64,000 nt of DNA from Vicia villosa (taxonomy: Eukaryota > Streptophyta > Magnoliopsida > Fabales > Fabaceae): assembly GCF_029867415.1 (NCBI RefSeq), contig NC_081183.1, forward strand, positions 34,864,655 to 34,928,654, in the 5' to 3' direction. Positions 52,175 to 64,000 of this stretch are shown here, piece by piece (the first letter of the stretch is position 1; the number at the start of each line of letters is the position of its first letter). Position numbers and translations under genes: made by a program. The notes below the pieces were generated by a model, which saw only the letters and a program-made list of their open reading frames with translations, was not told where the DNA came from and did no database searches.

Positions 52175-53250
52175 CACATTGATCAGTGCAGGTACACCAT
52201 GTGATACATGTTGAGTTTTTTTTTCCTTTTTTTGCATATGATTTTGTAGTGTATAATATTCAAGAATGTGATTGAAATTTTATTAGAATTTTACTAATGT
52301 TTTCATATTTAGTGTATATATGTTTAGTTCCAAATTTCAATTTTGAAGCAGAATTCATGACATGTTTTGATGTTTTGAATGTTAATGATTTTGTATCTGA
52401 AATTGATTTTAGTTTAATGGTAGAGTTTTGAGTTTTTATGTTTAGAATTTGATTTAGTTTTGAAGTTATTGTTTAATCTATTTTTCATAATTGTGTTTAA
52501 ATACAAAACTTAGCATTCGAGTTACTTTTTTAAATTGAAACAATTTTATAAACTTTGGTAGGGAATAATCAAAATTATTTGGAAGAAAGATTTAATTATA
52601 AAGGTTGGTCTTTTATCATTACAGCACTTGCTCACGTTTGAAAGCTTTGCAATAAGAGTAGTTTGAGATTTAGTAAAACAATTTTAGGAAAAAAAAAACA
52701 TATAATTAGAAATACGATGAATGCGAGTTGGGTTGGATTGAGTTTCTCCGAACTGCTATTCAATCCATTTAGATGTTAATAGATTGAGATTCATGGTCAA
52801 CCGGCAATTTCACTCTCAAAATCAATCCGATCCAACATGATTATTTATGGGTTAGGTTAGATTTTCAGGTCATATATAAAATAAAAGTAAAAAAATTTAT
52901 TAATTTTTTTCCATTCAAAAGAAAATTTGTGACATTATTTAATACAATTACACATTTTCAAATTTTAAATTAGACGACGAATATCATATAATGTCTAATA
53001 AATTTATCCATATACCATAACATTTAATAATAATAGCTCTACAAAAATATATAATTATTATTAAATTGATTCGGTTTAGATCGACGCATTTGCAAATAGA
53101 CTTGCATCTATGAACACTTCTGATTAGAGAAACGATATTTTAAAAAAAGAAGTGACTGATTAAGCATAATAATGAATACAGAAAGAAAAAAAAATAATAT
53201 AAGTCAACTTTCAGACAAAACCTAAAGACTGAATTGGAGAAATTAACAAG
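52175..53250. other. No gene recognised
   Basis: The 3' region of the fasciclin-like gene followed by AT-rich intergenic DNA; no coding frame of note. Confidence 0.4.
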
Positions 53251-53253
53251 TAA

Positions 53254-53811
53254 GACTATGTACAATGGTTACATTATTCAACACCCTACTTTTTCACTTT
53301 TTATCTTCCACATCATCTTCTCTCTCTTCCACCTAATAATTCAACACATATTCAATTTTTTTTCACTACAATGGTTTTGTTTAATAAAATTCAACACCCT
53401 ACCCCACATCATATTCTTATTTTCTTTTAAAGTTTTGTTTTTATGATTATATATTAATATCTATTATCAATTAAAAGTGAATTTTTTTTTATGAGTCCAA
53501 ATCAAATGAACCAAGTCTCTATTTATAGAGGAAAAAAAATAATGAATTTTGATAAAAATAAAAATAAATAAAAAATTTATTTACTATGAAATAATTAATT
53601 TTAAATGATTAAAAGAAAATAAAATCTAAATAATCACAACAACCAATAAAATTGTGTAAAGTGTTGCATGTGGCCCCACTTTTTTCTCATTCAACATGTT
53701 GAATCTTTTCAACACCAATTAATCCACATCACATTAAACACCTCATTCAACAAACCATTGTAGACATTCAACTATTGAATAATTTTTTCAACACCCCCAT
53801 TGTAAATGGTC
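53254..53811. mobile_element. Harbinger-type (Tourist-like) MITE, 558 bp
   Basis: The left end is GACTATGTACAATGG and the right end, reverse complemented, is GACCATTTACAATGG (13 of 15 match). The flanks are TAA at 53,251-53,253 and 53,812-53,814, the 3-bp duplication of PIF/Harbinger elements. Inside, ATTCAACACCCTAC / GGGTGTTGAA phrases recur in both orientations. No transposase. Confidence 0.82.
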
Positions 53812-54383
53812 TAACATGAATCGATTACGTGGCTTATGCAATTTATAAAATTGAAACACTATTAATCACTATTAATATAAGACATGTTAAATAAAATAAT
53901 AAAAACTTTTATATGTCTTATATCATGGGTGTTTCAATTCTACAATCAAGTCATAATTTTGATTGATCTAAAATCTACAAAGTTGATAACTCATTATGAT
54001 AGAAAAAATTTAAAAAAAAAACCTCTTTTTTAGTTCTTTTCACAAAATTCGAAGACTCGTCAACCAAATGACTTGGAAGTCTTTGCTAATCTCTTTATCA
54101 TATATAAGACCACAAAACATAGATGAACAATTGTTAATGATTCTATGACGATTTAAGTTGTCTTTGCTTATCTCTTTTCATTGACTTTCGTTAATGATTC
54201 CACACCAATCCAAGTTGGTTTTTTATTGAGAGCCTATTTTAGAAAAGCCTTCATGTGAGCATGAACAATTGAAATAGAAAGAAATTATTCCAAACAAAGT
54301 CAATAGGAACTCTTGAATCATCCTTTAAATCATGGGTAAGGAAGAAATAAACATGTTTGACAAGATACTTGTCATTAGAATTA

Positions 54384-54839
54384 GGGCAAGTTTGTTTCAA
54401 CTTTAAAAAAATAGATTTTTTCTTTGTATTTTTGAAAATAGATTTTTTAAAACTGTTTTTTAAAATATTACAAGGTTTTTTATATTCGTTTTTTCTAAAA
54501 TGAAACACTTAATTTGACATCCTATAACATAAACGTACATAATTGAAGACCAAAACTTAGTCAAAATCATAATTTTTTCAAAAATTGTATTTCAAAAATG
54601 ATTTTTATGAAAATCTATTTGAAATAGCTTCAAAATTAAGTGATTTTTTGAAATTTTGATATCCAAATTTTTTTTTTCCATAAATAGATGAAATACCTAA
54701 AATTACATTTTAAGAATAACTATTCAAACAAAATTTTCATTTGAAGCTTTTATAAAAAGTTTCTTTGTAAAAAATTTTTTCACAAAATTTGGTAACACTA
54801 TAAAAATCATTTTTAAAAAAAGCCAAAACAAACGTGTCC
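54384..54839. mobile_element. Harbinger-type MITE, 456 bp
   Basis: The left end is GGGCAAGTTTGTTT and the right end, reverse complemented, is GGACACGTTTGTTTT (about 12 of 14 match). The flanks are TTA at 54,381-54,383 and 54,840-54,842. The interior is AT-rich with AAAATAGATTTT-type inverted phrases able to fold on itself. Confidence 0.75.
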
Positions 54840-55252
54840 TTAAGCTTCCATAACCATTTATATGCATTGATATCTTAAAAAATGTTCTCCAACATAGTTC
54901 ATCGATCTAAAAGTAAATCCTTCTCTAATGCAAATATATGGTGTCTCCATCTCCTCCCACACCCATCATTCACCTTCCACCCTCATTTACGTATATCTGC
55001 CATTAACGCCTCTTTAATTAAAGAAAGTTCATATATGTTTAATTTATCTTCAACAATCCTCCATCTAACCAAAGGTTATACCATAAAGATGTATTTTTCC
55101 ACTCTTCACATCTTAAAAAAAAAACTATTCAAACCACTTATCCATAGACAAACTCACCTCCTCCACAATATAAGTCAATTTTTTTTTTTTTTAAGTTTCT
55201 CATCCAACCCCATAAGTCTATTATACACCACGCAAGTTTCGTAGATGCATAC

Positions 55253-55760
55253 ACGGGAGATTTTTCTCAATTAATTGAGAATTTAGAATTTTCTCAATTA
55301 ATTTGTAATTTAATTAGAGATTTTCTCAATTAATTAAGAAAAACTCAAATTAATTAAGTTGGATTACATCTACGTAATCGTTAAAACATAGTGGAATTTG
55401 GGATTTTCTCAATTAATTGAGAAAATCCCAAATTAAGTTACAAATTAATTGGGAAAATCTCAAATTAATTAAGTTAACATTTTTCATAGATGAAATTTGA
55501 GATTTTCCCAATTAATTAAGAAAATCTCAAATTAAGTTACAAATTAAATGGAAAAATCTCAAATTAGTTAAGTTAACATTTTTCATAGATATAACTACGG
55601 AAGATTTTTCCCAATTAATTGAGAATTCGAGATTTTCTCAATTAATTTGTAATTTAATTGTAGATTTTCTCAATTAATTGGGAAAATCTGAAATTAATTA
55701 AGTTTGATTAACATAGTGGAATTTGGGATTTTTCCAATTAATTAAATTCCCAATTAACAC
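55253..55760. repeat. Self-complementary CTCAATTAATTGAG repeat
   Basis: About a dozen copies of (T/C)CAATTAATT(G/A)(G/A)(G/A), many as GATTTTCTCAATTAATTGAGAAAATC. They are arranged both directly and inverted, with AAGTTAACATTTTTCATAGAT at 55,470 and 55,571. A larger unit starting near ACGG(G/A)AGATTTTTC repeats at 55,253 and 55,597 (344 bp). The block could form long imperfect hairpins. Confidence 0.85.
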
Positions 55761-57037
55761 GAGGGCAGTTCTGTCAATTCGGTGGTGCGTGAGAGATGCA
55801 TGAGATAGGTTAAGAAATTCTCATCTTTTTACTACCCGACGCCTTTTTCTCACCATTTGCACCCCCTCCTCTCTCACTCCCATGCTTATGAACCAACTCT
55901 TAAACTATAAGCCTCCTGATATGATTTAAGCCTCCAACACTATTTGACTACCCGAGAAATATTGAACTCCAGTATCCTTCTCATCCCAATCCCCCATAGT
56001 CTTGACCAAGATAGACTTTACCAGTGCATCTTGTGAAGTTTCCTAGGTTCCTCATTTTTCCCTAAAGAAAATATATAAAAAGAAATTCAATTTTAGAAAT
56101 ATTTATAGGATTGATCACTTTGTCACATTACTTGAAGACTTTAAATATTTCAATTATATATGGATAGTTTATGTATCATGAAGTTTGAAGTGGTTGAGTC
56201 AAATATGAAAAGGAGAAAAAAGTTTAATAAGAGACAAGAAGCATCTTTTGAAGTCCTCTACTTTCAAGATCAACGTAAAATGAAGATGAAGATAGTTCAT
56301 ATAAATCTCCTTTGAAAGAAAAAATATTGATAAAAATATAAAAAACTATAAGCTTTGAGTGGGCTAAATCGCGGTCAACGTTGATCCTTCTATTTGAGTT
56401 AGTTAAAGCCTTAGTTTAAGCAATGAAGTAGCTAATCAATGTTTTAATAGCAAGACTTAAGCAACGATGTTCTAAATGTATGCCTATTCCATTTTATTAG
56501 TATCTAGTTAAGGAGAGTTTAAGAATTTCTATCAAGACAAGTTTATCTTATTGGAAGATCCTCAAGACGAGAAAAAGAAGACGTATCCAATCATATTTTG
56601 AGCTTATTATAATTTTTCTATATAAGATTCATTGTTTACTAACTTTACTTGTGTAGCAAGTTAGATCCTAGATCATCGTAATCGACATAATCATTCCTCT
56701 TTCCACCCTTAATTTTCTTGTAGTATACCTAATTCATTGTAATTATTTATAGGGGATAGTGTATTTAAAGGAGTTCCCTGATCCCTATGGTTTTCTTGGA
56801 AAATCTCTCTGACCACCTAGTCAAAAGGTGGACAATTGAATCCCTATTTCTAAGGGAATCGTGGGTCGGTAACGACTGTGACTTTTCTTTATCCAAAGCA
56901 CATCTTACCCATGTTTCTTATCTCTAGGAGCAAGGAAAACATAGGGGAGAGGCAATACCTCCCTTCATGCAACCTTGCGTCGTTGCCCTTTTCTAGGGTG
57001 GTCCCAAACGGTCGCCCTAGAGAAGGTTATCAGCATA
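55761..57037. other. No gene recognised
   Basis: AT-rich to moderately GC DNA without a lasting frame. The end (56,930-57,035) has CTTGCGTCG and GGTCGCCCTAGAGAAGG phrases of unknown origin. Confidence 0.4.
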
Positions 57038-57042
57038 TATAA
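57038..57042 (+). repeat. Target-site duplication TATAA (left)
   Basis: TATAA before the TGTAAC terminus, repeated at 59,095-59,099 after GTTACA. Confidence 0.88.
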
Positions 57043-57749
57043 TGTAACGCCCGTTTTTTAGTTTGCGTGTTTTACTTAATTATGTCGTGTTATGATATGT
57101 GTTTTGTTTTACTAAATTATGTGTTAATTGAGTGCTTGTGCGATATTGGCGTTATTTGTGGGGTTTTATCGTAAATAATATAAGTTAATAAATTAGGAGA
57201 GTTATTGGGCTTAAGGTAGCATTAGTAAGTGTAAGGTGTGATTTAAGGCCCATTAGTAATGAGAAAGATAGTAAGTTAAACAAAACAAGGGTTTTAAGGG
57301 TTTTAGACTTAGAAGCTCATTTTGACAAAGTTGTGAAAGAAGAGAAGAGAAGAGTGAAGAGAAAGAGGGGAATCTCAATATTGAAGCTAGAGTTGTCTTC
57401 AATCCAAACCTAAGGTAAGGGTGGGATTCTTTCATGCTAAAGGGATGTATGATGATGTTTTGGGTGAGATTTTGATTGTATGTTTGTATCCATGGAAGTT
57501 GTGTGTAGAGATGTTAGGGTTTATGAACAAATGCATGAATTTATGATTTGAAATGTGTTTTAATTGATGTTTGATGATGTTATGATGTTAGAAGATCCAT
57601 AATATGTGTTATATTTGTGGTTATAACATGTATTCTATTGTTGTTCGTGATGTTTGGTGTTTTTTTCAACTTGATTGAGTTGAGTTTAGGGGATTTGGGA
57701 TGGAATCCGTATGCTGTTTTCTGTGATTTGGGATTTCTGAAAATCGCCA

Positions 57750-57920
57750 GTTCGCGCCGCGAACTTTGTTGGCGCCGCGAACGGCTTGGCAGAAAATTAG
57801 GAAGATTTGGTTCACTCAGTTTGCGCCGCAAACTTTATTGGCGCCGCGAACTGCTTGGAAGAAACTCAGGAATATTTGATTCACTCAGTTCGCGCCGCAA
57901 ACATTGTTGGCGCCGCGAAC
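57750..57920 (+). repeat. 70-bp tandem repeat with GTTCGCGCCGCGAAC / GGCGCCGCGAAC
   Basis: Three units start at 57,750, 57,819 and 57,889. Each has a palindrome-like GTT(C/T)GCGCCGC(G/A)AAC, then about 7 bp, then GGCGCCGCGAAC (57,771, 57,840, 57,909). GC-rich words in an AT-rich LTR. They produce an arginine-rich 114-codon frame that is not a gene. Confidence 0.92.
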
Positions 57921-58226
57921 CCTGTTTTACAGAACTTTTTCCAAACTTTGAAATGACGTAACTTTTGAACCGTAACACCTTTTCAAGTGCCGTTTGGACC
58001 TACGTGAAGCCCTAATTGATGTTTTTCCATTGAATATGCTTGGTATAACTTTGAAAACTCTTGGAATCTTTCTTGAATTGGATTTTGTTGGCATTGGAGA
58101 TCCAGAATTGATTATGTCGTTTAAGTTGATCATGTCGTTTACGTAGAATATGTTGTTCGAGTCGATTATGTCGTTAAGTGTGATTGTGAATGTGCATCAT
58201 TGAGTCACATTCATTGCATTGTTTAA

Positions 58227-58305
58227 GACGGCCCTTGTGGCAAATGTTTGAGACGGCCCTTGTGGCGGATGTTTGAGACGGCCCAATGGCAAATGTTTGA
58301 GACGG
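58227..58305 (+). repeat. Short tandem repeat GTTTGAGACGGCCC
   Basis: GTTT(A/G)AGACGG(CCC/GAG) recurs four times at about 58,223, 58,247, 58,271 and 58,294, spaced 23-24 bp, with TGTGGC(A/G)AAT between. Confidence 0.85.
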
Positions 58306-59169
58306 GAGTTTTACTCCAATGGTACCACATGCATTTGCATTGTTCGAGTTGCATAAGTAAAGTCGTATGACGAGTCATAGTTGAATATTTGTGTGTGCAT
58401 AACATGAATGTTATCTTGTCTCGATTTGATGGTTGTTTCGTTGATCATATGTGATAATTGGCTAGGTATGCCTTAATTGAGATTGATATTATTGTTGTCG
58501 GTAAGATGTTCAATGATGTGAATAGTAGTAAGTGATATACGTTGAGAAGTGGTGACCAATGTATGATTATTTCTCCACTTTGAATATTATCATACACTTA
58601 TTTATAATGAATGATATCTCACCCCTTCTGTTTGAATGTTACCCTTCATTGGTAACGTGCAGGTAATGACGCGGAGTATTCGTGTACCTATAGCTCGAGT
58701 CGGTGTGTGTCGATGCTCTGATACGTAGCACCCGGGGAACGTTGGATTACTTGTTTACGTTTTGTTTCTTGTGTTTATCCTTGTTAAACTTTATCCTTAT
58801 GATATGCTGAGACTTGTTAGATGTATTGTGCCGTGTTTTGCCATGATATTATGAGTTGTATTGTTGTTGACATATGATTTCCGCTGCGATGCAAGTATTT
58901 GATTGGCTGACAATGATTAATGATTTCGATATTGTTCTCCTACATGTGTGTTATGTATCTAAGTAATTGAGCATGATATACGTATGTGATTTTGTGGTTT
59001 AAAAATGTGACGCTCCGAATCGTTATGTTATATTCGCTTGAAATTTTGTACTCTGATATTCCTGTTGATTGCGGGGTAGATTTGGGGTGTTACATATAAC
59101 ACTACACTTGCTAATAATTATTTCACAATACTTTTACGATACACTTATTGATATTTTATTTAAATTATT

Positions 59170-59725
59170 TTCAAGCATAGATCCTCCATCATTTTCCAAG
59201 TATCGCGGACTAGAACGTGTTGACGACTACACTGAGGATTTGCCTCGTGTGTGACTAAGTCTTACAATTTTATTGACCATATCCTAAAAAGATGATATAT
59301 ATTTCACAATGTACGGTGAGCACCGTCAAACGCGGTTGTTGGAAGCGATATTCTGGTACTCTTGATGGTTGTCTTATGGGTCTCGACTTATGTACCTACA
59401 TCTAATTGAGCGAGTAATTAAACAGTTTTGATATTTGCATGGTATGCCTAGGGACTCCATAATTTTTTCTCCATGTCCTCCATAGAAAAGTCGATGCAAT
59501 ATTTGCATACTACAATGAACATCTGGTGTCAGATGATGTGTGCAGTGTGTTAGTTCCTCGTCTATGGAGTACGATATACACTTACATTCGATGATTTTAT
59601 AAAGTGTCTCGTCCTTACATGACACAAGGGTTAAAAGGAGATCCCCTAGGGCAGCTTAATTAGGAGTTACTATAAAAGGATTAGGCAAGGACGGGCCATG
59701 TCATGGATGTACTGCCGATATGTCA
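59170..59725 (+). pseudogene. Plant-mobile-domain (PMD) type protein fragment
   Basis: The plus strand with frame changes reads like the C-terminal part of plant mobile domain proteins, which are carried by or derived from transposons. Examples are RVIKQF-like then LHGMPRDSIIFSPCPP (about 59,410-59,485) and a YMTQG/DPP-like end (about 59,615-59,655). An upstream 61-codon frame (59,069-59,254, KYRGLERVDDYTEDLPR) may belong to it; its first bases overlap the solo LTR end. Short, with several stops. Confidence 0.45.
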
Positions 59726-61065
59726 CCATATTATTTCTATTGAGAGAGAGGTCATAGCTAGATGAGAGTTTTAAGAAGACACTCATGAGAAGACAATCTT
59801 AGCTGAGGCATGACATGTATTGCAAGTATAGAAGGTAGAGGAGGAACAACAGTACTAGATATACACAGTAGTAGTTAGTAGTAGTTGTATTTTTATTTAT
59901 ATTATATAAACAATTTAAAAATTTGTATGGTTAATTATTTTTTATGAATAACAGATGTATAATTTTTGAATGAGTTTATGAAATTTTGATTTTAGTTATG
60001 TCTTATTTAAGTGTATGGTCTATAGTGTGAATAATGAATGAACTTATGTCTTACGTAAGTGTATGGTCTATTGTGCGAATAATGAAAGCACTATTAAATG
60101 GTATGAAAATTTCTTCCTAAATACTGTCTAAAAGGTTCATAATTCTATCCAAGATGTGTTCAAATTTTGAAATCCAGATGCACCCTATTGTTCTAAATAA
60201 ATACTCAAACCAAGCGTAAAATTATGCACCCGATTGTTCTAAATAAATACTGAAATCATACGTAAAATTATGTCCAATGGTGTGTCTAAAAGCAAAACAC
60301 ATACAATATTACTTTAGGAGTGAAACAGGAGATTAAAATCCAGAAAATTAAAATCCAGACTAATATTTTTGCCTGGATGAGTGTCTTTCTGAAGAATAGA
60401 ATTCTTGTATAATTGGTGTGTCCAAATTATAAAATCTAAATAGTGGGAAGGGCATACTTGAGATTTCATAGGGTTAGTGATCCTTACATAGAGTGTAGTG
60501 CACACAACACTCAAATTTTCCATCACATTTGAAGGCAGATAGAATTGGGTCAAAATGATAATCTCAAGTGACTAGAGGACTATTTTATATAAATTTTAAA
60601 ATTTTGTATAAGTAAAATAAATAGAGAAATACTTATTAAAATAAAATTATCATACACAGGTATATTCAAGTAAAATATATTGAATTGTGAGTAAGCAAAT
60701 AGTATTCATTAAATATTACATCTGGAAAAAAAAATGTATTGAGTAGGAGTTCTTTTATTGTAACAGTTGCATTTTGTTTATGTGTATATACATAATTTAA
60801 AGAGAAAGGAAACAAAATGTAAAACCTAAATCCACTAAAAGCTTCAAGACTTGACCTTTAAAAGTCAAATCCAAAAGGAAAATTTAACAGGGTCAATGGC
60901 AAAATGCATCTGTAATTGGGTCAATGATAATTGTAAGCAAGTACCAAAATTTTATCCAGGCTTTCACCCAGAAACTTCACCGGTTCAATTTATCGCTAAA
61001 AGAATGAACCTAACTTGTGACTAAATTGAAAGTCAGAAAGAATTGAGATCTTATTCTTGTTCTAT
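59726..61065. other. Intergenic, 3' of the JmjC gene
   Basis: AT-rich DNA with no coding frame of note. A phrase TTATGTCTTA(T/C)(T/G)TAAGTGTATGGTCTA occurs twice (59,997 and 60,044). The region next to 61,065 should hold the demethylase 3' UTR. Confidence 0.4.

Positions 61066-64000
<2,935 letters not shown>

Larger units (their letters stand above)
57043..59094 (+). mobile_element. Tekay-type solo LTR, 2,052 bp
   Basis: It starts TGTAACGCCCG and ends GGGGTGTTACA, giving the short terminal inverted repeat TGTAAC/GTTACA, and is flanked by a perfect TATAA duplication. There is no internal region, so it arose by recombination between two LTRs. The TGTAAC(A/G)CCC start and about 2-kb length suit Tekay/Del Ty3-gypsy elements. 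A splice-donor-like CTAAGGTAAGGG lies at 57,410-57,421 after a GA-rich leader. Three 70-bp repeats lie at 57,750-57,920 and GAGACGGCCC(TTGTGG) repeats at 58,227-58,300. Confidence 0.9.

Noticed and set aside
51791..52237. A 148-codon minus frame over the fasciclin-like gene
   Set aside because: Antisense shadow of the CDS with no family features.
57617..57961. A 114-codon Arg-rich frame
   Set aside because: It overlaps the 70-bp GC-word repeats inside a solo LTR; the frame is a by-product of the repeat.

Overview
The window is plant nuclear DNA: intron-rich host genes with GT..AG splice sites, AT-rich intergenic space, and very dense, nested transposable elements. SIRE/Maximus-type and Tat/Ogre-type LTR sequences together with CACTA elements and hAT and Harbinger MITEs fit a large-genome legume (Fabeae-like). 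That placement is an inference from element types, not from a database match.

Layout. 0.5-3.5 kb: decayed L1-type LINE (+). 4.4-5.6 kb: SIRE/Maximus-like LTR remnant (-) with repeated GTAACCGGTTAC words. 5.6-7.0 kb: second LINE reverse-transcriptase remnant (-). 7.4-8.6 kb: cluster of hAT-type MITEs. 9.1-13.1 kb: decayed Ty1-copia element (+). 13.9-14.3 kb: small secreted proline-rich protein gene (-). 14.9-17.9 kb: an RTE-type LINE fragment and an L1-type LINE with RNase H (both -). 17.9-27 kb: a tangle of Tat/Ogre-type, SIRE-type and Tekay-type LTR pieces, tRNA-like pol III box pairs and unrecognised coding remnants. 27.95-44.84 kb: a CACTA transposon with both termini and a GGT target duplication. 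It carries a truncated TNP2-type transposase and an 11-exon Ulp1-like protease gene, and is split by a young 9,074-bp LTR retrotransposon (30,505-39,578; TSD CTCAT; the two 1,208-bp LTRs differ at three positions). 45-47.5 kb: LTR-like, SINE-like and LINE scraps.

The right part is gene-bearing: gamma-SNAP (47,849-50,673, +, nine exons, 296 aa), a single-exon fasciclin-like arabinogalactan protein (51,509-52,174, +), two Harbinger-type MITEs, a self-complementary AT-rich repeat (55.25-55.76 kb), a Tekay-type solo LTR with TATAA duplication (57,043-59,094), a plant-mobile-domain pseudogene fragment, and the 3' part of a JmjC/C5HC2/FYRN/FYRC histone demethylase gene (61,066 to beyond 64,000, -). 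The host genes serve unrelated functions (vesicle fusion, cell surface, chromatin) and show no sign of joint regulation.

The two most interesting signals are these. (1) At least five LTRs from two superfamilies each carry a cluster of a different short, mostly palindromic word at an equivalent place: just upstream of the TATA box in SIRE-type LTRs, and downstream of a shared CTAAGGTAAGGG in Tekay-type LTRs. (2) The young nested element has intact gag and an intact 896-codon second ORF but has lost nearly all of pol.
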